Origin: Pseudomonas marginalis
GTDB taxonomy: Bacteria > Pseudomonadota > Gammaproteobacteria > Pseudomonadales > Pseudomonadaceae
DNA: 64,000 nucleotides
NCBI RefSeq assembly: GCF_900105325.1
Contig: NZ_FNSU01000003.1
Span: 1,054,001 to 1,118,000 of the forward strand
Direction: 5' to 3'
Part shown: positions 27,837-36,305 of the stretch, piece by piece
Position numbering within the stretch: the stretch's first letter is position 1
How the letters are laid out: every line of letters starts with the position of its first letter
Translations under genes and position numbers: made by a program
Notes under the pieces: generated by a model
Told to the model about the DNA's origin: nothing
The model's database searches: none
Seen by the model: the letters and a program-made list of their open reading frames with translations, nothing else

Positions 27837-29104
27837 GCGCCGCCCTCTTCTAGCGACCTCAGAGAGTCAATACTGGCTTGGGCTTCAAGGACATCAGGGA
27901 TTTTGCCGACCTGTTCGCGCAGGTTCGCGAGTTTAGCCTGGGCGGATTCAAGATTGTCGTCGTCGAGGTCAAGGTAGATTGTTCTGAGTTGCTGGCTGAC
28001 GTTATGGTTTTGAGCGAGGCCGCCCATCAACTCTTCGATGACTTCACCGCTGCGCAGCCCCAGAGAACGCTCTGGGTGCCCGAGGTATTGGCCGTCTTTC
28101 AACAACATTACAGACTCGGCAGGAAGCTCTCCGAGTATTTGCGGGGAATGTGTAGTGATGATGAATTGACAATTGGGAAACGTCCTTTCAAGGTTGGCGA
28201 CGACGGTACGCTGCCAGGCTGGGTGCAAGTGAAGGTCCAGTTCGTCGATAAGAACAACGCCTTTGCCTTTCAATGGCTCAGCTACCTGACGGTTGAGCAA
28301 GGTCAGTCTGCGTGCAAGATCTCCAACCATTGCCAGTAGACACTTCTCTCCGTCGGATAGCTGTAAAACATTGAATTCGAGACGATCCTTAAGAACAGTC
28401 ATTCTCAATGTTGGTTTGCGACGAATCCGAACATCTTTGAATCCAGTGAATGTTTCGATCGCTTGGCGAACTGCCGAAAGCTCTGGATCGCGATATCCAG
28501 GCAAGTCGCGACTACTTTCATTTTCCAAATCTTCCTGATTGCGGAACCAGATAAAAAATCTCTTGAAATCCGCCCCGCCGTGCCCGAGCGCGTCGTCGTA
28601 TCCCTCAGTGACTGCATTGATCAAATGCTCTCGCACACGCAATGGTACGTCTAACACTGCTCGATGGACGTCGTAGTAAACGGCCAGAGGTAGTTCGACA
28701 CGCATGCCACCAACAAGGTCATAGTTGAACGCTTGGGTCTCAATAGGAGAGACCGCTTTATTCAAACGTATCAAATCACTGCTTTGATCTTTCGAATGTT
28801 TGCCTGCACGCCGATTCAAGGCAATGGCCCAATCGACTTCCTCATCAGCGAGCGTGGTCACTACCTCTAATCGTGAATAATCAGCACCTATTCTGATGTC
28901 ATCTTTGGAAATAGCTCTGGATTTCGAAGTCTGATCGATGATCCGCGCCGTCAAATTCGAAAGCGTAATCGCCAACGCATCCAGAATCGAAGACTTGCCC
29001 ACCCCATTGACGCCCACCAAAGCAACAGTCTTCTTACCCTCGAAGTCGAGCTCCATGTGCTCGATGCCGCGAAAATTGACGAGAGTAAAACGCTTGATCT
29101 GCAT
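27833..29104 (-). CDS. ptuA: AAA/ABC-type ATPase of a Septu-like pair (PtuA)
   Basis: 423 residues of the RecF/SMC-like ABC ATPase group. MQIKRFTLVNFRGIE opens the fold, the Walker A motif is GVNGVGKSS (31-39), the ABC signature is LSDGEK (about 250), Walker B is VVLIDELDLHLHPAWQ and the H-loop region is TTHSPQILGEL. These are the features of PtuA, the sensor ATPase of Septu antiphage defence, and the HNH partner is directly downstream. Base composition departs from flanks: sampled lines at 28501 and 28741 are about 40% and 37% G+C, against about 68% at 29461, which suggests horizontal acquisition. Confidence 0.82.
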   Translation of the reverse strand: MQIKRFTLVNFRGIEHMELDFEGKKTVALVGVNGVGKSSILDALAITLSNLTARIIDQTSKSRAISKDDIRIGADYSRLEVVTTLADEEVDWAIALNRRAGKHSKDQSSDLIRLNKAVSPIETQAFNYDLVGGMRVELPLAVYYDVHRAVLDVPLRVREHLINAVTEGYDDALGHGGADFKRFFIWFRNQEDLENESSRDLPGYRDPELSAVRQAIETFTGFKDVRIRRKPTLRMTVLKDRLEFNVLQLSDGEKCLLAMVGDLARRLTLLNRQVAEPLKGKGVVLIDELDLHLHPAWQRTVVANLERTFPNCQFIITTHSPQILGELPAESVMLLKDGQYLGHPERSLGLRSGEVIEELMGGLAQNHNVSQQLRTIYLDLDDDNLESAQAKLANLREQVGKIPDVLEAQASIDSLRSLEEGGA

Positions 29105-29207
29105 GATCGGCTTCCAACGTGTCCGGCCAGGTCAGCCAGTCTTAAAAGAATGCACGGATCATAGTAATTATCGACAGCTGTGTCACGGCAGCCGAGGGCT
29201 GCCTCTA

Positions 29208-30347
29208 TCAGCCCCGCGCGGCCACACGCCACACCCGCGCAATATCCGCCGCGCGCTCGCGCAGCAAACGCGGCGCCTCGCTGCAGGCCTGCTCCAGGCT
29301 TATCGGGCCGCTCGGCAAGGCAAACGCCGCTGCCACGCCATGGTCGTACATCTGCTTGTAGCCGTCGCCCAGGGTGCCGGCGATGACAATCACCGGTACG
29401 CCGTGTTGCCGGGCGATGCGAGCCACGCCGAAGGGGGTTTTGCCGCGCAGGGTCTGGGCGTCGAAGCGGCCTTCGCCGGTGATGACCAGGTCGGCGCCGC
29501 GTACGGCTTCGTCAAGGCCCACCAGTTCGGCAACGACTTCCACGCCCGCGCGGAACTGCGCGCCGAGGAACGCCTTGGCGGCAAACCCCAGGCCGCCGGC
29601 GGCGCCGCTGCCGGGCTCGTCGCGCACGTCCTTGGGCAGGACCTTGGCGCAGTGATCGGCGAAGTGGCCGAGGGCGGCGTCCAGTTGTTGCACCTGCCCG
29701 GGGCTGGCGCCTTTTTGCGGGCCGAAAATCGCCGAGGCGCCGTGGGGGCCGCACAGTGGGTTGTTCACATCGGCGGCGATTTCAAAGCGTACCTGGGCCA
29801 GGCGCGGGTCGAGTTTTTCCAGGTTGATATGCGCCAGCCGTGACAAGGCCAGGCCTCCGGGCGGCAAGGCCTGTTCCGCAGCGTCGAACAGTTGCACGCC
29901 CAGGGCTTGCATCGCCCCCGCGCCGCCGTCGTTGGTGGCGCTGCCGCCAATTGCCAGAATGATGCGCTGGGCACCCAGGTCCAGGGCCGCGCGAATCAGC
30001 TCGCCGGTGCCGTAGGTGCTGCTGGTGCACGCATCGCGCTGGCCTGGCGCTACCAATTGCAGGCCGCTGGCTTCGGCCATTTCGATAATCGCGGTGTGGC
30101 TGTCAGCCAACCAGCCCCAACGTGCTTCAACCGTACCGCCCAGAGGGCCACATACCGCCTGGCGGCGCAATTGGCCGTTACAGGCGGCGAGCACCGCGTC
30201 CACCGTGCCTTCACCACCGTCCGCCATCGGGCACTGGATCAGCTGTGCGTCCGGCCAGACCTGCGCCAACCCTGCGGCAATGGCCTGGGCGACGCCCTCG
30301 GCACTCAGGCTGTCCTTGAACGAGTCGGGTGCGATGATGATTTTCAT
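29208..30347 (-). CDS. Glycerate kinase (GarK/GlxK family)
   Basis: 379 residues. MKIIIAPDSFKDSLSA at the start, CPMADGGEGTVDA (residues ~40-52), AIGGSATNDGGAG and GAAGGLGFAAKAF are family signatures of bacterial glycerate 2-kinase, which phosphorylates D-glycerate with ATP to feed glycolysis. The ATG at 30347 follows a GGAG with seven bases of spacing. It lies 91 bases downstream of cdaR on the same strand, and a sugar-acid-type MFS transporter diverges from cdaR. The set is consistent with glycerate or sugar-diacid use, in which glycerate is the last intermediate. Confidence 0.92.
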   Translation of the reverse strand: MKIIIAPDSFKDSLSAEGVAQAIAAGLAQVWPDAQLIQCPMADGGEGTVDAVLAACNGQLRRQAVCGPLGGTVEARWGWLADSHTAIIEMAEASGLQLVAPGQRDACTSSTYGTGELIRAALDLGAQRIILAIGGSATNDGGAGAMQALGVQLFDAAEQALPPGGLALSRLAHINLEKLDPRLAQVRFEIAADVNNPLCGPHGASAIFGPQKGASPGQVQQLDAALGHFADHCAKVLPKDVRDEPGSGAAGGLGFAAKAFLGAQFRAGVEVVAELVGLDEAVRGADLVITGEGRFDAQTLRGKTPFGVARIARQHGVPVIVIAGTLGDGYKQMYDHGVAAAFALPSGPISLEQACSEAPRLLRERAADIARVWRVAARG

Positions 30348-30438
30348 GGGCTTTCTCCGGTTTTTATCACGCCCATGCTGCCAGTTGGCACCGCCGCTGA
30401 CGCCGGTCCGATGCACAAGTACGAGTAAGGTTTGTTGT

Positions 30439-31545
30439 TCATTCCGACAAAGCCTGGGGCAATAACTGCACGCCGAGGTACAGCGCCAACATCCCATCCA
30501 GGGTCAGCGGGTCGACGCCGCTGAGTTCGGCGATGCGCTCCATACGGTAACGCAGGCTGTTGCGGTGAATGCCGAGGGCGTCGGCACAGGCCTGGCTTTG
30601 CCCGTCGTGTTCGCACCAACTGCGTAGCGTGGCCAGGAGTTGGCCGTTGCTGTCCTTGGCCAGCACCTTGCGCAAGGGATTGAGCAGCTCGTCCAGGGCA
30701 TCGTCGTTGCGATGACGCCAGAGCATCACGGGCAGGCGGTAGCGGTTGAGGGTCAACAGCCGCGAGTGCGGCAGTACATCGCGACCGTACGCCAGCAAAT
30801 CGCCGACCCGCCGATAACACCGGCGCAGCCCCGCCAGCCCATCGGCCTGCCCGCCCACGGCCACACGCAGGATAGTCCAGCCCAGGCCTTCGAGTTTTTC
30901 CAACAGGCGCGGATTGTCGACGGGCACGGCGGCAGGCCGGCACCACAACAGGGAAAACTGCGCCGAGCTGACACACCAGCTGTCCGGGTAACGCGACGTC
31001 AACCAGGTACTCAAGGCCTCCGCTGATTGCCCCGCGCCCAGTTCGAACAGGTACGGCGTGCGCGCCAGCTGCGGCTTGAGGCCCAATTGCCGGGCTTCAT
31101 CAATCAGGCGTGGTGAGTCGCCGCTGTCGGCGAGGAGCAACGCCAACAGATCATCGCAACGTTGGCGTCGCCATTGCTGCTCGGCTTGCTGATGACGATG
31201 GCTGACGAGCATTTCGGCGGTCATGCGCACCAATTCGGCATAGGTGCGCAACAGCTCGGGCTCGCCGGTGATACCCAGCACGCCGATCAAGCGCTGATCG
31301 TGCATCAGCGGCAGGTTGATGCCCGGCTGCACGCCCTTGAGGTGCTTGGCGGTCTGCCCGTCGATCTCGACCACGCGACCGTTGGCCAGTACCAGTTGCG
31401 CGCCTTCGTGGCGGGTGTTGATGCGCTCGGGTTCGCCGCTGCCGAGGATCAGGCCCTGGCTGTCCATGACGTTGACGTTATAGGGCAGGATCGCCATGGT
31501 GCGATTGACGATATCCTGCGCCAGGTCATGATCCAGCTCGAACAT
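30439..31545 (-). CDS. cdaR: CdaR-type sugar diacid regulator
   Basis: 368 residues. The N-terminal sugar-diacid recognition domain (MFELDHDLAQDIVNRTM, then GINLPLMHDQRLIGVLGITG) is followed by a middle GGDEF-like fold and a C-terminal PucR-type helix-turn-helix: ACADALGIHRNSLRYRMERI. E. coli CdaR activates genes for D-glucarate, D-galactarate and D-glycerate uptake and breakdown. Its position between a glycerate kinase and a divergent MFS transporter supports the same role. Palindromic sequences in the divergent promoter region may be its operators. Confidence 0.9.
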   Translation of the reverse strand: MFELDHDLAQDIVNRTMAILPYNVNVMDSQGLILGSGEPERINTRHEGAQLVLANGRVVEIDGQTAKHLKGVQPGINLPLMHDQRLIGVLGITGEPELLRTYAELVRMTAEMLVSHRHQQAEQQWRRQRCDDLLALLLADSGDSPRLIDEARQLGLKPQLARTPYLFELGAGQSAEALSTWLTSRYPDSWCVSSAQFSLLWCRPAAVPVDNPRLLEKLEGLGWTILRVAVGGQADGLAGLRRCYRRVGDLLAYGRDVLPHSRLLTLNRYRLPVMLWRHRNDDALDELLNPLRKVLAKDSNGQLLATLRSWCEHDGQSQACADALGIHRNSLRYRMERIAELSGVDPLTLDGMLALYLGVQLLPQALSE

Positions 31546-31593
31546 GCGGCCATCTCCTTGAAAGGAAGTCCTTGAAAGCGTGGTTGTTCATCG

Positions 31594-31630
31594 GCACAGC
31601 GCAAAGCATGCATCACTGTGCGCAAGCACA
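31594..31630. promoter_or_regulatory. Candidate operator palindromes between cdaR and the MFS gene
   Basis: Two nested inverted repeats lie in the 173-base divergent region: GCACAG (31594-31599) pairs with CTGTGC (31616-31621), and TGTGC-GCAA-GCACA (31617-31630) is a perfect short palindrome. Location suggests a binding site for CdaR, but no binding motif is known to me for this ortholog. Confidence 0.35.
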
Positions 31631-31718
31631 AAGACAGCACCCCGCCACGTGGCCGAGACTCGTTGGGCGATCAACGTTACCCTCGCATCGCAAAAAATCA
31701 TAATAAAGAGAGATTCCC

Positions 31719-33029
31719 ATGTCACAGAGCGCCGCTGTCACACTGGCCACCGATGACGATAAAAACGCCATCTACAAGCGCATTACCCTGCGCCTGATCC
31801 CCTTCATTTTCATCTGCTATCTGTTCAACTACCTCGACCGGGTCAACGTTGGCTTTGCCAAGTTGCAGATGCTCGATGCGCTGAAATTCAGCGAAACCGT
31901 ATACGGCCTGGGCGCCGGGATCTTCTTTATCGGCTACGTGCTGTGCGGCGTGCCGAGCAACCTGGCGCTGACCAGGTTCGGTCCACGGCGCTGGATTGCC
32001 TTGATGATGATCGTCTGGGGCACACTGTCCACCTGCCTGCTGTTCGTCACCACGCCGACGCATTTCTACACCTTGCGCCTGTTTACCGGTGCGGCTGAAG
32101 CCGGCTTCTTCCCCGGTGTGGTGCTGTACCTCTCGCAGTGGTTCCCGACGTTCCGCCGTGGGCGGATCATGGCGCTGTTCATGTCGGCGATCCCGGTGTC
32201 CGGTTTGCTTGGCAGCCCGTTTTCCGGCTGGATCCTCAACCACTTCGCCGCCGGCCAGGGCGGCCTGGCGGGCTGGCAGTGGATGTTCCTGCTGCAAGGC
32301 ATCCCGACCGTGATCCTCGGCGCCCTCGCCTACTTCCTGCTCAGCGACAGCTTTGCCCATGCCAAGTGGCTCAAGCCCCACGAGCGCGCCGTGCTGGAAG
32401 CCGATCAGGCCACCGACCTGGCCAACAAGCCGAAAACCACCACCGATTCACTCGCCGCAGTGTTCAAGAACCCGGCGATCTGGGCGTTCGGCCTGATCTA
32501 CTTCTGCATCCAGAGTGGCGTATACGCCATCAACTTCTGGCTGCCGTCGATCATCAAGAACCTGGGCTTCAGCGATAACCTGGTGATCGGCTGGCTCAGT
32601 GCGATTCCGTATCTGCTGGCAGCGGTGTTCATGTTGCTGGTGGGCCGCTCGGCGGACTTGCGCAAGGAGCGTCGCTGGCATCTTGTCGTACCGATGTTGA
32701 TGGGCGCCATCGGCCTGGTGATCGCGGTGAACTTCGCCACCACCCCGGCCATCGCTATCCTCGGCCTGACCATCGCCACCATGGGCGCCCTCACCGGCCT
32801 GCCGATGTTCTGGCCGGTGCCGACCGCCATGCTCAGCGCAGGCGCAGCCGCTGGCGGCCTGGCGCTGATCAACTCCATGGGCCAGATGGCCGGTTTCCTC
32901 AGCCCGTATATCGTCGGTTTTGTGAAGGATGCCACCGGGTCCACGGATGTGGCGTTGTACCTGCTGGCGGCGGTGATTGTGGCGGGCAGTGTGCTGGCGT
33001 TGCGGATGACGCGGACCTTGAAGGTATAA
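31719..33029 (+). CDS. MFS transporter, anion:cation symporter (sugar-acid type)
   Basis: 436 residues with twelve predicted membrane helices. The ACS-family signature is present: FNYLDRVNVGFA in helix 1 and the loop RLFTGAAEAGFFPGVVLYLSQWFP. Related proteins import glucarate, galactarate, glycerate or tartrate by proton symport. The substrate here is inferred from the divergent cdaR and the glycerate kinase gene. An AAGAGAG purine run lies seven bases upstream of the ATG. A long inverted repeat separates its end from the convergent SDR gene. Confidence 0.88.
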   Translation: MSQSAAVTLATDDDKNAIYKRITLRLIPFIFICYLFNYLDRVNVGFAKLQMLDALKFSETVYGLGAGIFFIGYVLCGVPSNLALTRFGPRRWIALMMIVWGTLSTCLLFVTTPTHFYTLRLFTGAAEAGFFPGVVLYLSQWFPTFRRGRIMALFMSAIPVSGLLGSPFSGWILNHFAAGQGGLAGWQWMFLLQGIPTVILGALAYFLLSDSFAHAKWLKPHERAVLEADQATDLANKPKTTTDSLAAVFKNPAIWAFGLIYFCIQSGVYAINFWLPSIIKNLGFSDNLVIGWLSAIPYLLAAVFMLLVGRSADLRKERRWHLVVPMLMGAIGLVIAVNFATTPAIAILGLTIATMGALTGLPMFWPVPTAMLSAGAAAGGLALINSMGQMAGFLSPYIVGFVKDATGSTDVALYLLAAVIVAGSVLALRMTRTLKV

Positions 33030-33037
33030 CGCGGTCC

Positions 33038-33082
33038 ATGTGGGAGGGGCGGTGCGACGATTCGACTTGCCCCCTCCCACAT
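33038..33082. repeat. Inverted repeat acting as probable bidirectional terminator
   Basis: Arms ATGTGGGAGGGG (33038-33049) and CCCCCTCCCACAT (33070-33082) flank a 20-base loop, between convergent stop codons. Repeats built on the GTGGGAGGGG/CCCCTCCCAC theme are widespread intergenic elements in fluorescent pseudomonads, so this may be a dispersed repeat as well as a terminator. Confidence 0.6.
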
Positions 33083-33093
33083 TTAGCCTGCGT

Positions 33094-33798
33094 TTACAGC
33101 AGGCCGCCGCCGTCGATATCAATGACAGCGCCGGTCATGTAGCCATTTTCCATGGCCAGCACATACCCCGCCGCCACTTCCTCGGCCTGCCCCACGCGCC
33201 CCACCGGCAGCGCGCCACCTGCCTTGGCAAACATCGCCAGGCGCTGGTCCTCGGCCAACCCCGCATACGCCGGGGTATCAATCACGCCGGGACTCACCAC
33301 GTTGACCCGACGCGGCGCCAGCTCCTTGGCCAACTGCTTGCCCAGGGCTTCAGTGGCGGCGTTGATACCGACTTTGATGAACTGCCCCGGTGCCAATTTG
33401 CGCCCCAGTTGCCCGGAGGTCAGGCTGATGCTGCCGTGCTCATCGAGGAAAGGCAGCGCGTGCTGGATCGCCCGCAAGGCGCCCCAGAGTTTCACGTTGA
33501 AGTTGTCCTGGGCCTCGCCCAGGTCGGTTTCGGCCAAGGCCTTGGCGCGCACCGCGGGGCCGGAGGTGTACACCAGATGGTCAAACCGCCCGACGGTTTC
33601 GAACAACCGTTGCAGGGACGCGGCGTCGGTGACGTCCACTGGTTCGCTGCGCAGGCCGTTATCGCGGCCCGACGATAGGCGCCGCCCCGCCAGCACCACC
33701 TGGGCACCGCGTGCGGCTGCGGCCTTGGCCACGGCTGCACCGATGCCGCTGCTGCCGCCGATGACGATGACCGTTTTGCCGTTGAGTGAGGAATTCAT
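33094..33798 (-). CDS. Atypical short-chain dehydrogenase/reductase lacking the catalytic Tyr
   Basis: 234 residues. The dinucleotide-binding GGSSGIG is clear (residues ~15-21), with DVT and TSGPAVR following. At the active-site position the sequence reads SLTSGQLGRKLAPGQFIKVG: a Ser and a Lys are present, but the position four residues before the Lys is Gly, not Tyr. Similar Tyr-less SDRs occur next to LysR regulators in several proteobacteria. It may bind NAD(P) without being a normal oxidoreductase. The start at 33798 (MNSSLNGK) is chosen because it begins the fold. A LysR gene diverges from it 101 bases upstream. Confidence 0.8.
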   Translation of the reverse strand: MNSSLNGKTVIVIGGSSGIGAAVAKAAAARGAQVVLAGRRLSSGRDNGLRSEPVDVTDAASLQRLFETVGRFDHLVYTSGPAVRAKALAETDLGEAQDNFNVKLWGALRAIQHALPFLDEHGSISLTSGQLGRKLAPGQFIKVGINAATEALGKQLAKELAPRRVNVVSPGVIDTPAYAGLAEDQRLAMFAKAGGALPVGRVGQAEEVAAGYVLAMENGYMTGAVIDIDGGGLL

Positions 33799-33899
33799 GG
33801 GGAAGTGTCCTGGGTCAGAAAGTGAGCGTTCATCTTCCCAGCTTGGCAATCAATGAAAAATCCCGGTAAAACGACAGGATCTTTAAGGGATTTTTACAA

Positions 33900-34802
33900 A
33901 TGAGCTCAATCCTCGACCTCGAAGTGTTCGCACGCACCGCCGACACCGGCAGCCTGTCTGCCGCCGCACGCGGGCTCGGCCTGACCCCCGCAGCGGCCAG
34001 CATTGCCCTCAAGCGCCTGGAAACCCGCTTGGGTACCCGCCTGCTGGCACGCTCCACCCGCAGCATGCGCCTGACCGAAGAAGGCCGGCGCTACCTCGAC
34101 AGCGTGCGCGAGGCCCTGGCCGCCTTGGCCGAAGGCGAGCAAGCGCTCAAGCAGCAGAGCCAGGGCCTGACCGGCTTGTTGCAGTTGGCCGCGCCCTCGG
34201 ATTTCGGCCGTAATGTGGTGCTGGGCTGGCTGGATGAGTTCAAGCTGGAACACCCGCACATCCGCCTGCAACTACTGCTCAACGACAGCAATGCCGACCT
34301 GTTCCGCGACACCGTCGACATCGCCCTGCGCTTCGGCGTCCCACGGGACTCCAGCCTGGTGGCGCTGCCGGTGGTGCCCGATCACCAACGCCTGCCCTGC
34401 GCCAGCCCCGACTACCTGGCGCGCCACGGCACGCCGCGCACCCCGGCGGAGTTGGCGCAGCACAATACGCTGCGGTACATGCGCCAGGGCCGGGCCAACA
34501 GCACCTGGTACTTTCGCCAGGGCACTAGGTTGCAGGAAGTCGAAGTGACGGGCGACTACCTGAGCGATGACGGTGAAATTGTGCGGCGCTGGGCGCTGGC
34601 TGGCCACGGGATTGCCTACAAAGCCAATCTCGACATCGCCCGGGACCTCAAGGCCGGACGGCTGGTGCAACTGCTGCCGGACTGGCAAGGCGAACCCACC
34701 CCGTTCAACCTGATGTGCCCGCACCGCCTGCAAGTGTCGGAGCGGGTGAAAGTGCTGCACCGATTTCTGCAAGGGCGTTGCCAGGCCTTGCTGAGTGCAT
34801 GA
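33900..34802 (+). CDS. LysR-family transcriptional regulator
   Basis: 300 residues. The N-terminal winged helix shows the LysR pattern: FARTADTGSLSAAARGLGL, then AASIALKRLETRLGTRLLARSTR. The C-terminal effector domain matches the CrgA/AaeR-like subgroup (LAAPSDFGRNVV, DIALRFGVPRDSSLVALP, YLSDDGEIVRRWALAGHGIAY). It diverges from the atypical SDR gene and is followed 81 bases later by an aldo-keto reductase on the same strand, so one or both neighbours are likely targets. The inducer is unknown. Confidence 0.9.
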   Translation: MSSILDLEVFARTADTGSLSAAARGLGLTPAAASIALKRLETRLGTRLLARSTRSMRLTEEGRRYLDSVREALAALAEGEQALKQQSQGLTGLLQLAAPSDFGRNVVLGWLDEFKLEHPHIRLQLLLNDSNADLFRDTVDIALRFGVPRDSSLVALPVVPDHQRLPCASPDYLARHGTPRTPAELAQHNTLRYMRQGRANSTWYFRQGTRLQEVEVTGDYLSDDGEIVRRWALAGHGIAYKANLDIARDLKAGRLVQLLPDWQGEPTPFNLMCPHRLQVSERVKVLHRFLQGRCQALLSA

Positions 34803-34883
34803 AGAAACGCCCGCAGGGCTTGTTCCAGAGCCTGCGACTCTGGTATTGCATAGGTCACGTCTCACAGCTGCAAGGAGCTTTGC

Positions 34884-35894
34884 ATGATTTACCGCACATT
34901 GGGCCAGTCCGGTTTGAAGGTCAGCGCCTTGACCCTGGGCACCATGATGTTTGGCGAACAGACCCACACCGAGGACTCGCTGCGCATCATCGACAAGGCC
35001 TGGGACCAGGGCATCAATTTTATCGACACGGCGGATGTCTACACCGGCGGGCGCTCCGAGGAAATCGTCGGCGAGGCCATCGCTCGCCATCGTCAGGATT
35101 GGGTGGTGGCGTCGAAAGTCGCCATTGGCCCCACCGAGGGCCTGCCCAACCGCAGTGGCCTGAGCCGCAAGCGCATCTTCAACGCGCTGGAAGCCAGCCT
35201 CACCCGTCTCGATACCGACTACCTCGACATCTACTACCTGCACCGCGAAGATCACGACACCCCGCTGGAGGTGACGGTATCGGCCATCGGCGACCTGATT
35301 CGCCAGGGCAAGATCCGCTACTGGGGCCTGTCCAACTATCGCGGCTGGCGGATTGCCGAGGTGATCCGCGTCGCCGAACGCCTGGGCGTGGACAAACCGG
35401 TGATCAGCCAGCCGTTGTACAACATCGTCAACCGCCAGGCTGAAGTCGAACAGATCACCGCCGCTGCCGCGTACGGCCTGGGCGTCGTGCCTTACAGCCC
35501 ACTGGCGCGCGGCGTGCTCAGCGGCAAGTACGCACCGGACGTGACACCCGAAGCCGGCAGCCGTGCGGCACGCCAGGACAAGCGCATCCTGGAAACCGAA
35601 TGGCGCGTGGAGTCGTTGCGCATCGCCCAGCAGATCCAGCAATACACCCAGGGCCGTGGCGTGGGCATTGTCGAGTTTGCCATCGCCTGGGTGCTGAACA
35701 ACGCGGCGGTTAGCTCGGCGATCGTGGGGCCGCGCACCGAGGCGCAGTGGGATGCCTACACCGGCGCGCTGGACGTGAAGATCACGGCTGAGGATGAAGC
35801 GTTCATTGATTCGTTGGTAACGCCGGGGCATTCCTCTACGCCGGGGTTCAACGATGTGGGCCATTTTGTCTCGGGCCGAGTGGCGCGCGCATAG
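34884..35894 (+). CDS. Aldo-keto reductase
   Basis: 336 residues with the AKR barrel. The catalytic tetrad is recognisable: Asp and Tyr in FIDTADVYTGGRSEE (residues ~47-61), Lys in VVASKVAIG and His in YLDIYYLHRED. C-terminal SAIVGPRTEAQW is the NADPH-binding segment. It belongs to the AKR group that includes YghZ/Kv-beta-like reductases, which reduce aldehydes such as methylglyoxal; the natural substrate is not readable here. AAGGAG lies just upstream of the ATG. It may be controlled by the preceding LysR regulator. Confidence 0.9.
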   Translation: MIYRTLGQSGLKVSALTLGTMMFGEQTHTEDSLRIIDKAWDQGINFIDTADVYTGGRSEEIVGEAIARHRQDWVVASKVAIGPTEGLPNRSGLSRKRIFNALEASLTRLDTDYLDIYYLHREDHDTPLEVTVSAIGDLIRQGKIRYWGLSNYRGWRIAEVIRVAERLGVDKPVISQPLYNIVNRQAEVEQITAAAAYGLGVVPYSPLARGVLSGKYAPDVTPEAGSRAARQDKRILETEWRVESLRIAQQIQQYTQGRGVGIVEFAIAWVLNNAAVSSAIVGPRTEAQWDAYTGALDVKITAEDEAFIDSLVTPGHSSTPGFNDVGHFVSGRVARA

Positions 35895-35926
35895 CCTGTT
35901 TGACCAAGTAAGGGTTGCGGAGCGGC

Positions 35927-35980
35927 CTTACTGTGGTGAGCTGCCTTGCTGTGGTGAGCGGGCTTGCTGTGGTGAGCGGG
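35927..35980 (+). repeat. Three tandem 18-base repeats
   Basis: Three head-to-tail units of CTTGCTGTGGTGAGCGGG start at 35927, 35945 and 35963; the first differs at three positions and the other two are identical. They look like repeated copies of the outer end of the adjacent inverted-repeat element. Confidence 0.8.
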
Positions 35981-36098
35981 CTTGCCCCGCGCTGGGCTGC
36001 GCAGCAGCCCTTTAAAGCCGTCGCGTTTTTCCAGGAAAACCTCGTCGCCAGTTATTGGGGCTGCTTCGCAGCCCAGCGCGGGGCAAGCCCGCTCACCA
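35970..36098. repeat. REPIN-like element with perfect 31-base inverted arms
   Basis: Arm 35970-36000 is an exact reverse complement of arm 36068-36098. Each arm also folds into its own hairpin next to the centre (GGGCTGC...GCAGCCC). The spacer is 67 bases. GCGGGCTTGCCCCGC-like repeats are typical intergenic elements of the P. fluorescens group and are probably mobilised by a chromosomal REP-associated transposase elsewhere. Confidence 0.8.
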
Positions 36099-36148
36099 CT
36101 ACTACCACTACCACTACCACTACCACCACCACCACCACCACCACCACA
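36094..36148 (+). repeat. Trinucleotide/hexanucleotide microsatellite (ACTACC, then ACC)
   Basis: A run of ACT/ACC triplets, first alternating ACTACC and then pure ACC, begins exactly at the outer edge of the inverted-repeat arm. In the 410-base gene-free stretch 35895-36305 I see only this, the inverted-repeat element and the tandem units; no credible gene. Confidence 0.8.
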
Positions 36149-36305
36149 ACACCCCGACTGCCCCTACCAGGCAGACCCAGACAGCGGCAGCGAGAGATTT
36201 TCCTGAAAACGCCCCAAAACAGCGCGCCCTTCCCGCTTCAAAAGCACCATAATCCCCCTGTTGAAACTCCCCTACTTGTTTGAAATCGGTTTTCGCGAGG
36301 ACAGC

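Noticed and set aside
27117..29104. Retron with Septu effectors
   Set aside because: No reverse transcriptase or retron RNA-like segment was seen beside the pair.
35915..36283. Open frame with a long poly-Thr run across the triplet repeat
   Set aside because: The coding appearance comes from the ACC repeat and the inverted-repeat arms; there is no ribosome site and the composition is not protein-like.
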